DNA of 64,000 bases from JAHFDS01 sp964593795 (GTDB taxonomy: Bacteria; Myxococcota_A; Polyangia; JAHFDS01). The stretch's first letter is position 1. Every line of letters begins with the position of its first letter. Shown in pieces: positions 21,566 to 34,063 of this stretch. The notes under the pieces are model-generated. The model was not told where the DNA came from and made no database searches. It was given only the letters and a program-made list of their open reading frames with translations. Made by a program: the position numbers and the translations under genes. The stretch lies in the NCBI GenBank assembly GCA_964593795.1, contig CAZQJC010000111.1, forward strand, positions 1 to 64,000. The letters run 5' to 3'.

Positions 21566-22826
21566 TCACTTCAGGAAGTCGGGTACGCGCTCGGAGCGGA
21601 CCACGTCCTCCCAGCTCTCCCGCGCGCGGATGACCTCGAAGCGATCGCCGTGCACGAGCACCTCGGCCGCGCGCCCGCGCGTGTTGTAGTTCGAAGCCAT
21701 CGCGAAGCCGTACGCGCCGGCGCTCATGAACGCCATGAGGTCGCCGCGCTCCGGCCAGTCGACCTCGCGATCGCGCGCCAGGAAGTCGCCCGTCTCGCAG
21801 ATGGGGCCCACGACGTCGGCGAGCACGCGCTCGGCGCCCGCGCGCCGCAGGACCGGCCGGATGCCGTGGTAGGAGTCGTAGAACGACGGCCGGATGAGGT
21901 CGTTCATGCCCGCGTCGATGATCACGAAGCGCTTGATCTCGCCGACCTTGCGGTAGAGGACGCGCGTGAGGAGCACGCCGGCGTTGCCGACGATGACGCG
22001 CCCCGGCTCGAACACGAGCTCGAGGTTCAGGCCCTCGAACGGCCGCACGGCGTCCTCGATGGCCGCCGCGTAGTCGGCCGGCGACGGCGGGGGCCCCTGC
22101 TCCTCCTGGTAGGGGATGCCGAGCCCGCCGCCCACGTCGAGGTAGCGGAGCGTACAGCCCGCCTCGGAGAGCTCGCGGGCGAGCGACGCCACGCGCGCGA
22201 TCGCGTCGCGGAACGGCGCCACCTTGGTGAGTTGCGAGCCGATGTGGCAGTCGATGCCCACGACCTCGATCCCCGCCATCTTGCGCGCGCGCGCGTACGC
22301 CTCGCGCGCCTCGCCGATCGGCAGGCCGAACTTGTTCTTGCGCAGGCCGGTCGAGATGTACGGGTGCGTCTCCGCGTCCACGTCCGGGTTCACGCGCAGC
22401 GCGATCGGTGCGCGCTGCCCGAGCTTGCGCGCGACCGCGTCGATGGCGCCCAGCTCCTCGGCGCTCTCGACGTTGAGCATCAGCACGTTCGACTCGATGG
22501 CGTAGGCGATCTCCTCGTCGCGCTTGCCGACGCCCGAGAACACGATCTTCTTCGGGTCGGCGCCGGCCGTGAGCGCGCGTCGCAGCTCGCCGCCCGAGAC
22601 CACGTCGAACCCCGACCCGAGGCGCACGAGCGCGCGCAGGATCGCCAGGTTCGAGCACGCCTTGACGGAGAAGCACACGCGGTGCGGCCGCCCCGCGAAC
22701 GCGGAGTCGAACACCTGGAAGTGCCGCTCGAGCGTCGCCAGGCTGTAGACGTACGTGGGCGTGCCCACCTCGTCCGCGATGCGCGAGAGCGGGACGTCCT
22801 CGCACCAGAGTTGATCTCCTTTGTAC

Positions 22827-22840
<14 letters not shown>
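21566..22840 (-). CDS. lysA: Diaminopimelate decarboxylase
   Basis: This 424-residue PLP enzyme converts meso-diaminopimelate to L-lysine, the last step of lysine synthesis. It has the fold type III signatures: PLP-binding Lys in VCFSVKACSN, the HIGSQ loop, YLDVGGGLGIPY, the phosphate-binding EPGR, and VGPICETGDFLA containing the active-site Cys contributed across the dimer. The GTG start at 22840 has a GAGGAG ribosome binding site and overlaps the end of argH by 14 bp, so the two are an operon. Lysine synthesis from meso-DAP agrees with the DNPR motif in the local MurE. Confidence 0.96.
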
Positions 22841-24209
<1,369 letters not shown>

Positions 24210-24300
24210 GACGCAGTGAGTCTAGACGGGGTCCGGCTCAACTTCTCAACTTTCGAGAAGCCGGCCCCTCCCTGGCCTCGCGAATCGACGTGGTTTCGAG

Positions 24301-25737
24301 CTACTTGAGCTCGGCGTTCGTGCGGGCGTCGAAGGTGGCGATCTCGCCGGGATTGTCGGCGGAGAGGGGGTCCGCCTCGCTGCCGAGGTCGGCGAGCCTC
24401 GCCCCGCGGTCGCCGAGGAGCGCGACCGCGAGCTGGAGCTTGCCGGCGCCCTCGGGCGCCAGCAGCAGGGCGTCGCCGCCCTCGATCGGCGCCTCGCGCA
24501 TCTCCCACGCCTGCGTGCCGCGCCGGAGCTGCAGGCGCACGCGCTTGACCAGCTCCTCCGGGTCCGAGATCACCTTGACCTCGATCCCGACGCCCTCCTT
24601 GGTGGGCTTGGCCGCACGTGAGACCACGATGCGCAGTGGCTTGCGCGTCTGCATGCCCTTCTGCGCGATGTCGAACGTTCGCTTCTCGACCGCGCCGGCT
24701 CCGGCCGGTAGCGCGAACCCGGGCTCGAGTGACAGGAGCCCGCGCCACGCGCGCACTGCCTCCTCCAGATCCTTGCGCGGCTCGAGCGCGTTCTCGGATC
24801 GCCGCGCCGCCAGCCGCGCGCGCACGCGCAGGGAGGCCAGGAACAGCGGACGCCCGGGATCGGCGTCCGCCGCGACGCGCCTTGCGACCTGCTCCGCCTC
24901 GGCGAGCTTGCCCCGCTCGAGCAGCCGATCGGCGAGATCGCACGCCTCCAGGCCGCGCGCGCTCGCCACCTCGATCGCGTCGAGCTCCTCCTCGAGCGGA
25001 CCGAGCTTGGGCGTGATCTTCGTCGACGCGGCCGGATCCTTGGTGCTCGAGAGCGCCTGCCGGTACGAGGCGACGGCCCTGCGCAGGGCCTCGGGCGTGC
25101 GCGCCTTCTTCCACACCTCGGCGTTCGCCCGGCCGGCGGCCAGGAGGAGCTGCCAGGGCCTCGACCGGTCGACCAGATCCGCCGGCTCGGTCAGCCCCTC
25201 GGGCGCCACGGCCGTCGCGAGCGCGTGCGCCTCGGTGAAGGCTCGCGCCGCGTCGTCGAACGCGCCCTGCTGGAACTGCTGCGTCCCCTCGCGGATGAGC
25301 TCGCCGAGGCGCGCCCGCTTCTTCGGGACCTCCTCCGCCTTGCGGGCCACCTCCTCGCGCGCTTTCTGCTGCTCGCGCATGAGGAGCGGCTTGTACTGTC
25401 CCAGCATCGACAGCGCGCTCTGCTTGCGCACGACGTCCTGCTCGACGAGCTGCTCGAGCAGCGCCACCGCGCGGTCGAGCGCCTTCGGATCCTTGTTGGC
25501 GTCCCAGGCGCGGCCATAGGCCGTGGCGGCGGCGAAGAGGAGCGCCAGATCGGGCAGGACGGCGTACGCCTCCTCGAAGCGCGCGCCGGCCTCGGCGGAC
25601 TTGCCCGCCTTGAGCAGCGCCTGCGCCTCGTCGCTCTTCCGCTTGACCTCCTGCTTTCGCTTCTCGAGGGGCTCGGCCGCGGCGCTTGCCGCCGGACACG
25701 CCACGCCGAGCAGGAGGACCAGAGCGAGGAGGCGCAC
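24301..25737 (-). CDS. Exported TPR-like repeat protein
   Basis: This 478-residue protein has a signal peptide (RLLALVLLLGVACPAASAAA), possibly a lipoprotein signal at VAC. A long Ala/Glu/Arg-rich helical region with TPR-like units follows (SAEAGARFEEAYAVLPDLALLFAAATAYGRAWD; FQQGAFDDAARAFTEAHALA). The C-terminal 120 residues are beta-rich (LRIVVSRAAKPTKEGVGIEVKV). GTG at 25737 is preferred over an upstream ATG because it starts the signal peptide. It is divergent from the FHA-domain gene across 84 bp, so a shared control region is likely. The function is unknown. Confidence 0.65.
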   Translation of the reverse strand: MRLLALVLLLGVACPAASAAAEPLEKRKQEVKRKSDEAQALLKAGKSAEAGARFEEAYAVLPDLALLFAAATAYGRAWDANKDPKALDRAVALLEQLVEQDVVRKQSALSMLGQYKPLLMREQQKAREEVARKAEEVPKKRARLGELIREGTQQFQQGAFDDAARAFTEAHALATAVAPEGLTEPADLVDRSRPWQLLLAAGRANAEVWKKARTPEALRRAVASYRQALSSTKDPAASTKITPKLGPLEEELDAIEVASARGLEACDLADRLLERGKLAEAEQVARRVAADADPGRPLFLASLRVRARLAARRSENALEPRKDLEEAVRAWRGLLSLEPGFALPAGAGAVEKRTFDIAQKGMQTRKPLRIVVSRAAKPTKEGVGIEVKVISDPEELVKRVRLQLRRGTQAWEMREAPIEGGDALLLAPEGAGKLQLAVALLGDRGARLADLGSEADPLSADNPGEIATFDARTNAELK

Positions 25738-25821
25738 GGGAGGATCCAGGGCGAGATCATAGCACCGCGCCGCTGCACGACCGCGCGCGGCCGACACCCC
25801 GCGGGGCTAGAATACGAGGGG

Positions 25822-26820
25822 ATGGGCGACGACCTGCTCGCGACGCGGCTCGACCGCCCGCTCCTCGTCGTGGAGGTCTCCGGCGGCTCGCTCGACGGCC
25901 TCCGCTTCCCGCTCGGTCCGACGGAGCTCACCCACGGCGTCGCCATCGGCCGCAACCCCGAGTGCTTGATCCGGTTCGACGCCACACGCGACCGCGCCGT
26001 CTCGGGCAGCCATGCGCTCCTCGAGTCGCGGGACGGCCGCTTCTTCGTGCGCGACCTCGGCAGCGCCAACGGCCTCTTCGTCGACGGCAAGCGCGTCGGC
26101 GACCAGAGCTGCGAGATCCAGAGCGGCACGCGCATCCGGCTGGGGGAGAGCGGGCCGGTGCTGCGCGCGATGGTGCCGGGTGAGCCGCTCGCGCACGCCA
26201 CGACGGAGCTCGGCACGACCGCCACGCCCGACCCGGGTACGCCACCGACCGAGGTGCCCGGCCGCGATCGCCCGCCGGGCGCCCGCACCCAGATCCTCCT
26301 CGATCAGGTGGCCGAGCGCGTGGCCGCCGGCGCAGCCGCGACGCGCCGGCGACTGCTCTTCGCGCTCGGCGCGCTCGGCGTGTTGCTCGTGGCGGGCGGC
26401 GGCGTGGGCGCCTGGTACCTGGCGCAGGACCGCAAGGCGGTGGCCCGGATCGAGGAAGGAGCGCGGCAGGCCCGCGAGGCGATGGAGCGCGAGCGCGCGG
26501 CGGACCGCAAGCGCATCGACGAGGCCCTCGCCGCGGCCAGGGCGGCGCGAGACGAGCTCGACCGGCAGAAGCGCGCCTACGACGAGCTGAAGAGGCAGCT
26601 CGAGCAGAAGACCGACGAAACGGAGCGCGCGGCGCTGCAGGCACGCATCGAGGAGCAGGCCAAGAAGATCACGACCGTACGCAAGGACGCCCGGGCCAAG
26701 GGCCGCGCTCTGCGCGACGAGGCCCGCAAGCTCCGCGAGAAGGGCCGCGCGGCGGCTGGCGAGGCGGCGGACGAGATGACCGACGAGGAGCTCGAGGCCC
26801 TCGGCGCCGACGACGAGTAG
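25822..26820 (+). CDS. FHA-domain membrane protein with coiled coil
   Basis: This 332-residue protein has an N-terminal FHA domain (about residues 10-110) with the phosphothreonine-binding residues in place: IGRNPEC, the SGSHA serine-His pair and SANGLFVDG. A Pro/Thr-rich linker is followed by one membrane segment (residues 177-198, LLFALGALGVLLVAGGGVGAW). The C-terminal half (about 205-320) is a highly charged Lys/Glu/Arg-rich coiled coil outside the membrane. FHA domains bind phosphothreonine, so it is a likely reader of one of the local kinases, perhaps the kinase encoded 57 bp downstream. That link is inference. Confidence 0.85.
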   Translation: MGDDLLATRLDRPLLVVEVSGGSLDGLRFPLGPTELTHGVAIGRNPECLIRFDATRDRAVSGSHALLESRDGRFFVRDLGSANGLFVDGKRVGDQSCEIQSGTRIRLGESGPVLRAMVPGEPLAHATTELGTTATPDPGTPPTEVPGRDRPPGARTQILLDQVAERVAAGAAATRRRLLFALGALGVLLVAGGGVGAWYLAQDRKAVARIEEGARQAREAMERERAADRKRIDEALAAARAARDELDRQKRAYDELKRQLEQKTDETERAALQARIEEQAKKITTVRKDARAKGRALRDEARKLREKGRAAAGEAADEMTDEELEALGADDE

Positions 26821-26877
26821 TCCCATCTGCGCGCGTGATTTGAGCGAGGCCGCCACGACGCGGTACCATGGTCCGGG

Positions 26878-28584
<1,707 letters not shown>

Positions 28585-28597
28585 CCCGTCCTCCCCC

Positions 28598-30394
28598 GTG
28601 GCAGCGCCGATCGATCCGCTCGCAGGAGAGCCGCCGCGCGCGGACGAGCCCGGCGCGCGCGCGCCCGAGACGCGCCGCCTGCTCGCGCTGGTGCGCCCGC
28701 ACCTGCCGCGGCTGCTCCTCGCGACGCTCGCCCTGCTGGTGGCGACCTGCGCGGGGCTCGTCGCACCCCGCGTCGCCGGCGAGATCGTCGACACCGCGCT
28801 CGGCCCGGGAGGAGGCGCCTCGCTCGGCCACATCGCGCTCGCGCTGGTGGGCCTGTTCGCCGTGCTCGGAGCGTGCAGCTTCGCCGAGCTGTACCTCCTG
28901 CAATCCGCGGGGGCGCGCCTCCTGCGCAAGCTGCGCGGCGACCTCTTCTCGCACCTCGTCGCGCTGCCGCCGGCCTTCTTCGTCCGGCAGCGCACCGGAG
29001 AGCTGCTGTCGCGCCTCGGCGCCGACCTGCAGGTGGTCCAGAGCGTGCTCACCGATCAGGTCCCGAACGGCATCCAGGCCGCGTTCGGCCTCTGCGCCAC
29101 GCTCATCGTGCTGCTCCTCCTGCACACGCGCCTGACCGCGGTCGCGCTCGCCGTGGTGCCGCCCGTCGTCGTGATCGCGCTCCTGTGGGGGCGCCGCCTC
29201 GAGCTCGCGTCGAAGCGAGCGCAGGACGCCCTCGCCGAGACCGGCGGGCTCGCCGAGGAGGTGCTCTCGGGCGTGCGCACGGTGCAGGCGTTCGCGCGGG
29301 AGGATCACGAGCGGAGCCGCTACGGCTCCGCGCTCGACGCCCTCCTCGGCCGGCAGCTCGCGAGCTCGCGCATGGTCGCGTCGTTCTCGGGTGTCGTGGA
29401 GTTCGCCGCGTTCTCGGCGCTCGCCATCGTGCTGTGGTACGGGGGCCGCCTCATCCTGCGGCGCGAGATGACCCCGGGCGCGCTGACGTCGTTCCTCCTC
29501 TACACGTTCTCGGTGGCCGCACAGGTGACGAGCCTCGGCTCGCGGTACGCGGCGTTTCGCAGCCTGCGCGGCGCCGCGGCGCGCGTGTTCGCCCTGCTCG
29601 ACACGCCGTCCAGCGTGCCCGAGCCCGCGGAGGCCGCCCCGCTCGACGCGCCCAGAGGCGCGCTCCGCCTCGAGGGCGTGCGCTTCTCGTACCCCGAGGC
29701 GAAGGCCGCGGCGCTCGAGGGCGTCGACCTCGACGTCCCCGCGGGGCAGGTGCTCGCGGTGGTCGGGCCCTCCGGCGCCGGCAAGAGCACGCTCCTGCAC
29801 CTGCTCCTGCGCTTCGCGGATCCGACCGCCGGCGCGATCACGCTCGACGGTCGCGACCTGCGCACGCTGCGCTCCGGGGACCTGCGCCGCGCCATCGGGA
29901 TCGTGCCGCAGGACGTGTTCCTGTTCTCGGGCAGCGTGCGCGAGAACATCCGCTACGGTGACCTCGAGGCCACGGACGAGCGCGTCGAGGCCGCCGCCCG
30001 CGCAGCCGGCGCCGAGCCCTTCGTGCGCGCGCTGCCCCGCGGCTTCGACGAGCCGGTCGGCGAGCGCGGCACGCGGCTGTCAGCCGGCCAGCGCCAGCGC
30101 CTCGCCATCGCGCGCGCGTTCCTGCGCGATCCCGCGGTGCTGCTCCTCGACGAGGCCACGAGCTCGCTCGACGCGGAGAGCGAAGCCGCAATCCAGACCG
30201 CCCTCGAGGCGCTCATGCGAGGCCGCACGACCCTCGTGGTGGCGCACCGCCTGTCCACCGTGCGCCGCGCCGATCGCATCGTCGTCCTCGACGCCGGCCG
30301 CATCGTCGGAAGCGGCACGCACGAGTCGCTCCTCGTCGACAGCGACCTCTACCGCCGCTACTGGTCCCTGCAATCCCTCCCCGGCCCCGCCTGA
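28598..30394 (+). CDS. ABC transporter, fused permease and ATPase
   Basis: This 598-residue half-transporter of the exporter type has six membrane helices in residues 30-330 and a C-terminal ATPase with Walker A GPSGAGKST, signature LSAGQRQR (Ala replacing the usual second Gly), Walker B AVLLLDEATSSLDAESE and the switch His in VVAHRLSTV. The sequence resembles MsbA/LmrA-like lipid or drug exporters; the substrate is not evident. It would work as a homodimer because no partner gene is present. The GTG start lies 13 bp after the kinase stop, so it is probably in the same operon. No ribosome binding site is obvious. Confidence 0.92.
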   Translation: MAAPIDPLAGEPPRADEPGARAPETRRLLALVRPHLPRLLLATLALLVATCAGLVAPRVAGEIVDTALGPGGGASLGHIALALVGLFAVLGACSFAELYLLQSAGARLLRKLRGDLFSHLVALPPAFFVRQRTGELLSRLGADLQVVQSVLTDQVPNGIQAAFGLCATLIVLLLLHTRLTAVALAVVPPVVVIALLWGRRLELASKRAQDALAETGGLAEEVLSGVRTVQAFAREDHERSRYGSALDALLGRQLASSRMVASFSGVVEFAAFSALAIVLWYGGRLILRREMTPGALTSFLLYTFSVAAQVTSLGSRYAAFRSLRGAAARVFALLDTPSSVPEPAEAAPLDAPRGALRLEGVRFSYPEAKAAALEGVDLDVPAGQVLAVVGPSGAGKSTLLHLLLRFADPTAGAITLDGRDLRTLRSGDLRRAIGIVPQDVFLFSGSVRENIRYGDLEATDERVEAAARAAGAEPFVRALPRGFDEPVGERGTRLSAGQRQRLAIARAFLRDPAVLLLDEATSSLDAESEAAIQTALEALMRGRTTLVVAHRLSTVRRADRIVVLDAGRIVGSGTHESLLVDSDLYRRYWSLQSLPGPA

Positions 30395-30407
30395 GCGTGT
30401 CGCAACT

Positions 30408-30436
30408 CCCGAGCCCGAGCCCGAGCCCGAGCCCGA
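30408..30436 (+). repeat. CCCGAG hexanucleotide tandem repeat
   Basis: Nearly five copies of CCCGAG lie between the stop codons of the convergent ABC transporter and phosphatase genes. Unequal slippage here would not alter either protein. No function is evident. Confidence 0.8.
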
Positions 30437-30437
30437 C

Positions 30438-31091
30438 CTACCCGAGCAGCCCCGCCAGCTCCGACGCCGCCGCGAGCACCACGTCGGGCCTGGCCGCCTC
30501 CAGCGCGCCGCGCTCCCCGTAGCCCCAGGCGGCCACCGCCACCCGCGCGCCTGCCCCCCGGGCCGTCGCCACGTCGAGCGGCAGGTCGCCCACGTACCAG
30601 GCGTCCGCCGGCGCGACCGCGAGCCGCTCGCAGCACGCGACCAGCCCCGACGGATCGGGCTTGAGCGCGGGCACGTCGCCGCCACCGAGCACGAGGTCGA
30701 ACCGCGCCTCGAGCCCGAGCTGCGCGATCACCTGCCGGGCCGCCTCTCCGTGCTTGTTCGTCAGCACCGCGAGCGCCGCGCCGCGCGCCCGCAGCGCGTC
30801 GAGCGCGAGGACGATCCCGGGATACGGCCTCGTGTCGTCGGTGGCGTGCAGCTTGTAGTGCGCGCGGAACACGACCAGCCCGCGCTCGATCTCGGGCTCG
30901 GTGCGCGCCGCCTCGGGCAGGCCCCGCAGCACGAGCATGCGCAGGCCGTCGCCGATGTACGAGAAGATCTCGCCGAGCTCGCGCGGCGGATGGCCGAGCT
31001 CGGCGAGCATGTGCGCCAGCGATCGCGCGATGTCGGCGCGTGAATCGACGAGCGTGCCGTCGAGATCGAACACGACGGCCTGCCGGATCAT
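30438..31091 (-). CDS. gph: HAD-family phosphatase, phosphoglycolate phosphatase-like
   Basis: This 217-residue hydrolase has the HAD motifs: nucleophile and acid/base Asp9 and Asp11 in FDLDGTLVDS, motif II in VLTNK, Lys in ALKPDPSG, and motif IV in YVGDLPLDVATARGAG. The cap-domain helices between residues 15 and 85 fit the Gph/PGP subgroup, which removes 2-phosphoglycolate formed during DNA repair. HAD substrates are hard to predict, so the specific name is less certain than the family. It lies 29 bp downstream of the Fic-like gene in the same direction. Confidence 0.75.
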   Translation of the reverse strand: MIRQAVVFDLDGTLVDSRADIARSLAHMLAELGHPPRELGEIFSYIGDGLRMLVLRGLPEAARTEPEIERGLVVFRAHYKLHATDDTRPYPGIVLALDALRARGAALAVLTNKHGEAARQVIAQLGLEARFDLVLGGGDVPALKPDPSGLVACCERLAVAPADAWYVGDLPLDVATARGAGARVAVAAWGYGERGALEAARPDVVLAAASELAGLLG

Positions 31092-31120
31092 GGAAGGGGA
31101 TAGGAGATGAGGCGGGAGGG

Positions 31121-31912
31121 CTACGACGCGCGCTTCTGGCGGCGGACGGTCTGGACCTCGTCGAGGAACTTGAGCGCCGTGTCGACGCCGTTCGTCAGCG
31201 AGTCAACGACGAGCGGCAGGATGCCCGCGTTCTCGTTGCGCATGACCTCGTAGTAGCGCTGGCGGTCCGTGTAGTGGACCACGCAGGGCATGTAGCCCTC
31301 GCGCACGAGCATGTAATTCATCAGGAGGCGCGCCACGCGGCCGCTGTTCTTGGTCCAGGGGTAGATGGCGAGGAGCCGGTAGTGCGCGAACGCGGCCCGC
31401 TTGACCACGTGCATCGACTGCGCCTCGTCGTCCTCGATCCAGTCGACCAGCTTCTTGACCGCAGCCTGGATCTTATCGGGCTGCGCGATGTCGTGATAGT
31501 AGAGCCGGTGGATCGGGTTCTCCTTCCTGTACTGGAGCTGCTTGGCCGCGAGCTCCGGCGACAGGAAGTCGTGCAGCTTCTTGATGAGGTCCATCGTGAT
31601 GGGCGGGCGCTTCTTGGCCGCCTTCTGCTGGACGGCCTGGTCCCGGATCCAGTCGATGGCCTCCTTCTGGCGCTTGATCTCCTCGTACATCGGGATCAGC
31701 GTGACGTCGCTGATGATGCGGCTGTCGATGGCCGCCTTGAGCTCCGAGTACGAGAGCACGACGCCCTCGAGCGCGTGGTCGTGGTAGATCCACGACAGGT
31801 CCAGCTTGGCCTGGAAGTCGGTCGCAATGTAGCGTAGCGACTGCGGAAACCCCGCCATCCGCTCGGCGACCTGCGCCATCTTCCCGTCCAACTCGATCAG
31901 TCTATTCTCCAT
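31121..31912 (-). CDS. Fic-domain protein with degenerate active-site motif
   Basis: This 263-residue protein has the Fic fold: HYRLLAIYPWTKNSGRVARL aligns with the family motif HPFxxGNGRxxR and is followed by the usual LLMNYML helix. The catalytic His is replaced by Tyr184, and the first Gly and Asn of the motif by Asn and Ser; the final Gly-Arg (191-192) is kept. An N-terminal HALEGV (Glu49) resembles the inhibitory helix found in class II Fic proteins. AMP transfer by the usual chemistry is therefore doubtful. It may act as a pseudo-enzyme or use a different chemistry. No antitoxin gene adjoins it. It is divergent from the dcw cluster. Confidence 0.8.
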   Translation of the reverse strand: MENRLIELDGKMAQVAERMAGFPQSLRYIATDFQAKLDLSWIYHDHALEGVVLSYSELKAAIDSRIISDVTLIPMYEEIKRQKEAIDWIRDQAVQQKAAKKRPPITMDLIKKLHDFLSPELAAKQLQYRKENPIHRLYYHDIAQPDKIQAAVKKLVDWIEDDEAQSMHVVKRAAFAHYRLLAIYPWTKNSGRVARLLMNYMLVREGYMPCVVHYTDRQRYYEVMRNENAGILPLVVDSLTNGVDTALKFLDEVQTVRRQKRAS

Positions 31913-32322
31913 CGAATGCGTCCTCTCCCCGGGGGACCAGCCTGCCCCGCGAATTCGCGACCCCCGCCCCGGCCCTCAGCCGACGACGGCTTCGGGCTCC
32001 CTCCGGGTCGTTCAGGCCGCGCTTCCAAAGGAATCTGCGACTTCTACTGCGCCGACTCTCCGCCCATCTGCTCCACCGACCCGCCCGGCTCGATCGCCGT
32101 CACCGACTCTGGCGGCGCCAGATCCGGGCTTGGTAGGCGCGCGGAACCTATCTCTTAAAACCTTGTCGGTCAAGGCTCTCCCGCCAAATCTGCGGGGAAT
32201 CGGTCACTATTATAACCGCCTGGGCGGATATGTCATCTCCCGCCTTGCACTCCTGCCGGAACTCCCCACCCTTCCCCACTCAGATCTTGCTGTATTTCCA
32301 CACGGAATTGCCGCCCAAAACC
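31913..32322. other. Regulatory region upstream of the dcw cluster
   Basis: About 410 bp without a gene separate the Fic-like gene from the mraZ promoter. The part nearest mraZ is distinctly AT-richer. Visible elements are the palindrome CGCGAATTCGCG (31948-31959), the hairpin TCTGGC-GGC-GCCAGA (32108-32122), and TATTATAAC (32208-32216), which could be a -10 element but lacks a clear -35. Nothing coding is convincing. Confidence 0.45.
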
Positions 32323-32350
32323 TTGACACCGCATTTCACACCGCTAGGGT
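32323..32350 (+). promoter_or_regulatory. Main promoter of the dcw cluster (mraZ promoter)
   Basis: A perfect -35 hexamer TTGACA (32323-32328) is followed after 16 bp by TAGGGT (32345-32350), a weak -10. The element ends 29 bp before the mraZ start. It is the best -35 match I found in the window and is well placed to drive the whole cluster. Confidence 0.6.
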
Positions 32351-32374
32351 GGCTCGAGAGTGGTAAAAAGTGGG
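32349..32374 (+). promoter_or_regulatory. Candidate MraZ operator (three GTGG repeats)
   Basis: GTGG occurs at 32349-32352, 32360-32363 and 32370-32373, spacings of 11 and 10 bp, that is, on one face of the helix. MraZ proteins are known to bind TGGG-type direct repeats with about 10-bp spacing at their own promoters and repress them. Here the repeats overlap the -10 and the region just before the start codon. Confidence 0.55.
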
Positions 32375-32379
32375 GAATC

Positions 32380-32783
32380 GTGTTGACCGTGGGTCTCCAC
32401 GGAAGCCACTTCTCGACCCTGGACGCCAAGGGCCGAGTGGCGGTTCCGGCGCGCTTCCGGCCCCTGCTGGCCGAGGACGGCCACGTCATGCTCACGTTCC
32501 AGCGAGAGCCTTGCATCCTCGTGTATTCCCTGGGGAACTGGCAGGCGATCGCACGCTCGCTTTCGGGGACGAGCCCGTTCGACGACGAGGCGAACCGGCG
32601 AAAGCGCCTGCTCTTCGGGAACGCGGCCACCTGCCCGCTCGACCGGCAGGGGCGGGTGCTCGTGCCGCCGCCGCTCCGGGCCTACGCCCAGCTCAGCAAG
32701 GACGTCGTGTGGCTCGGCGTCGAGGATCGCGCCGAGATCTGGGACCGCGCCCGCTGGCAGAGCGAGCTCACCGCGGGCCCTCG

Positions 32784-32787
<4 letters not shown>
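32380..32787 (+). CDS. mraZ: Transcriptional regulator MraZ
   Basis: This 135-residue DNA-binding protein contains two SpoVT-AbrB-like halves with the signatures STLDAKGRVAVPARFR and CPLDRQGRVLVPPPLR, which together form the MraZ ring subunit. It autoregulates the cell division and wall cluster in the bacteria studied. The GTG at 32380 gives a normal-length protein; the frame runs upstream but past the promoter. Its stop codon overlaps the rsmH start (ATGA). The GTGG repeats directly upstream fit autorepression. Confidence 0.93.
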
Positions 32788-33676
<889 letters not shown>

Positions 33677-33680
<4 letters not shown>

Positions 33681-34060
33681 GCGTGATCGGGGCAGGCGTG
33701 GCGGCGGCCACCAGGCCCGCCAAGGCGAGCCGCAGCGGCACCCCCGCGGTGCGCCCGACGGTGCTCGTGGTCCTCGGGGGCCTGCTCGCGTGCACGTTCG
33801 CGATGGGCTACGTGTGGATCCGCCTGAGGGTCGTGGACCTCGGCTACCAGCTCGGCAAGGAGAGCAGGCTCGCGCAGCAGCTCGACGACGAGAACCGCCG
33901 GTTGCGGGTCGCCGTGGAGTCGCTCAAGGCGCCCGGCCGCATCGAGCGCGTGGCCAGGGAGAAGCTCGGCATGGTGCCGCCGACGGTCGGCGAGATCCGC
34001 AGCGTCAGCGTGCTGCGCCCTGCGGCCGCGGCCGGCCCGAAGGCGGACCGAGAGGACTGA
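33677..34060 (+). CDS. ftsL: Cell division protein FtsL
   Basis: This 127-residue bitopic membrane protein has a short cytoplasmic part, one membrane segment (VLVVLGGLLACTFAMGYVWI) and a periplasmic coiled coil (LGKESRLAQQLDDENRRLRVAVESL) followed by the RVAREKLGM motif found in FtsL proteins. FtsL forms the FtsQLB complex that activates FtsWI. Identification rests on topology, size and position between rsmH and ftsI, since FtsL is poorly conserved. The GTG start overlaps the rsmH stop. Confidence 0.85.
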
Positions 34061-34063
34061 GGA

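Noticed and set aside
24236..24262. Terminator between the TPR-protein gene and argH (minus strand)
   Set aside because: A CTTCTC/GAGAAG hairpin flanked by CCGG arms exists but is followed by no T run.
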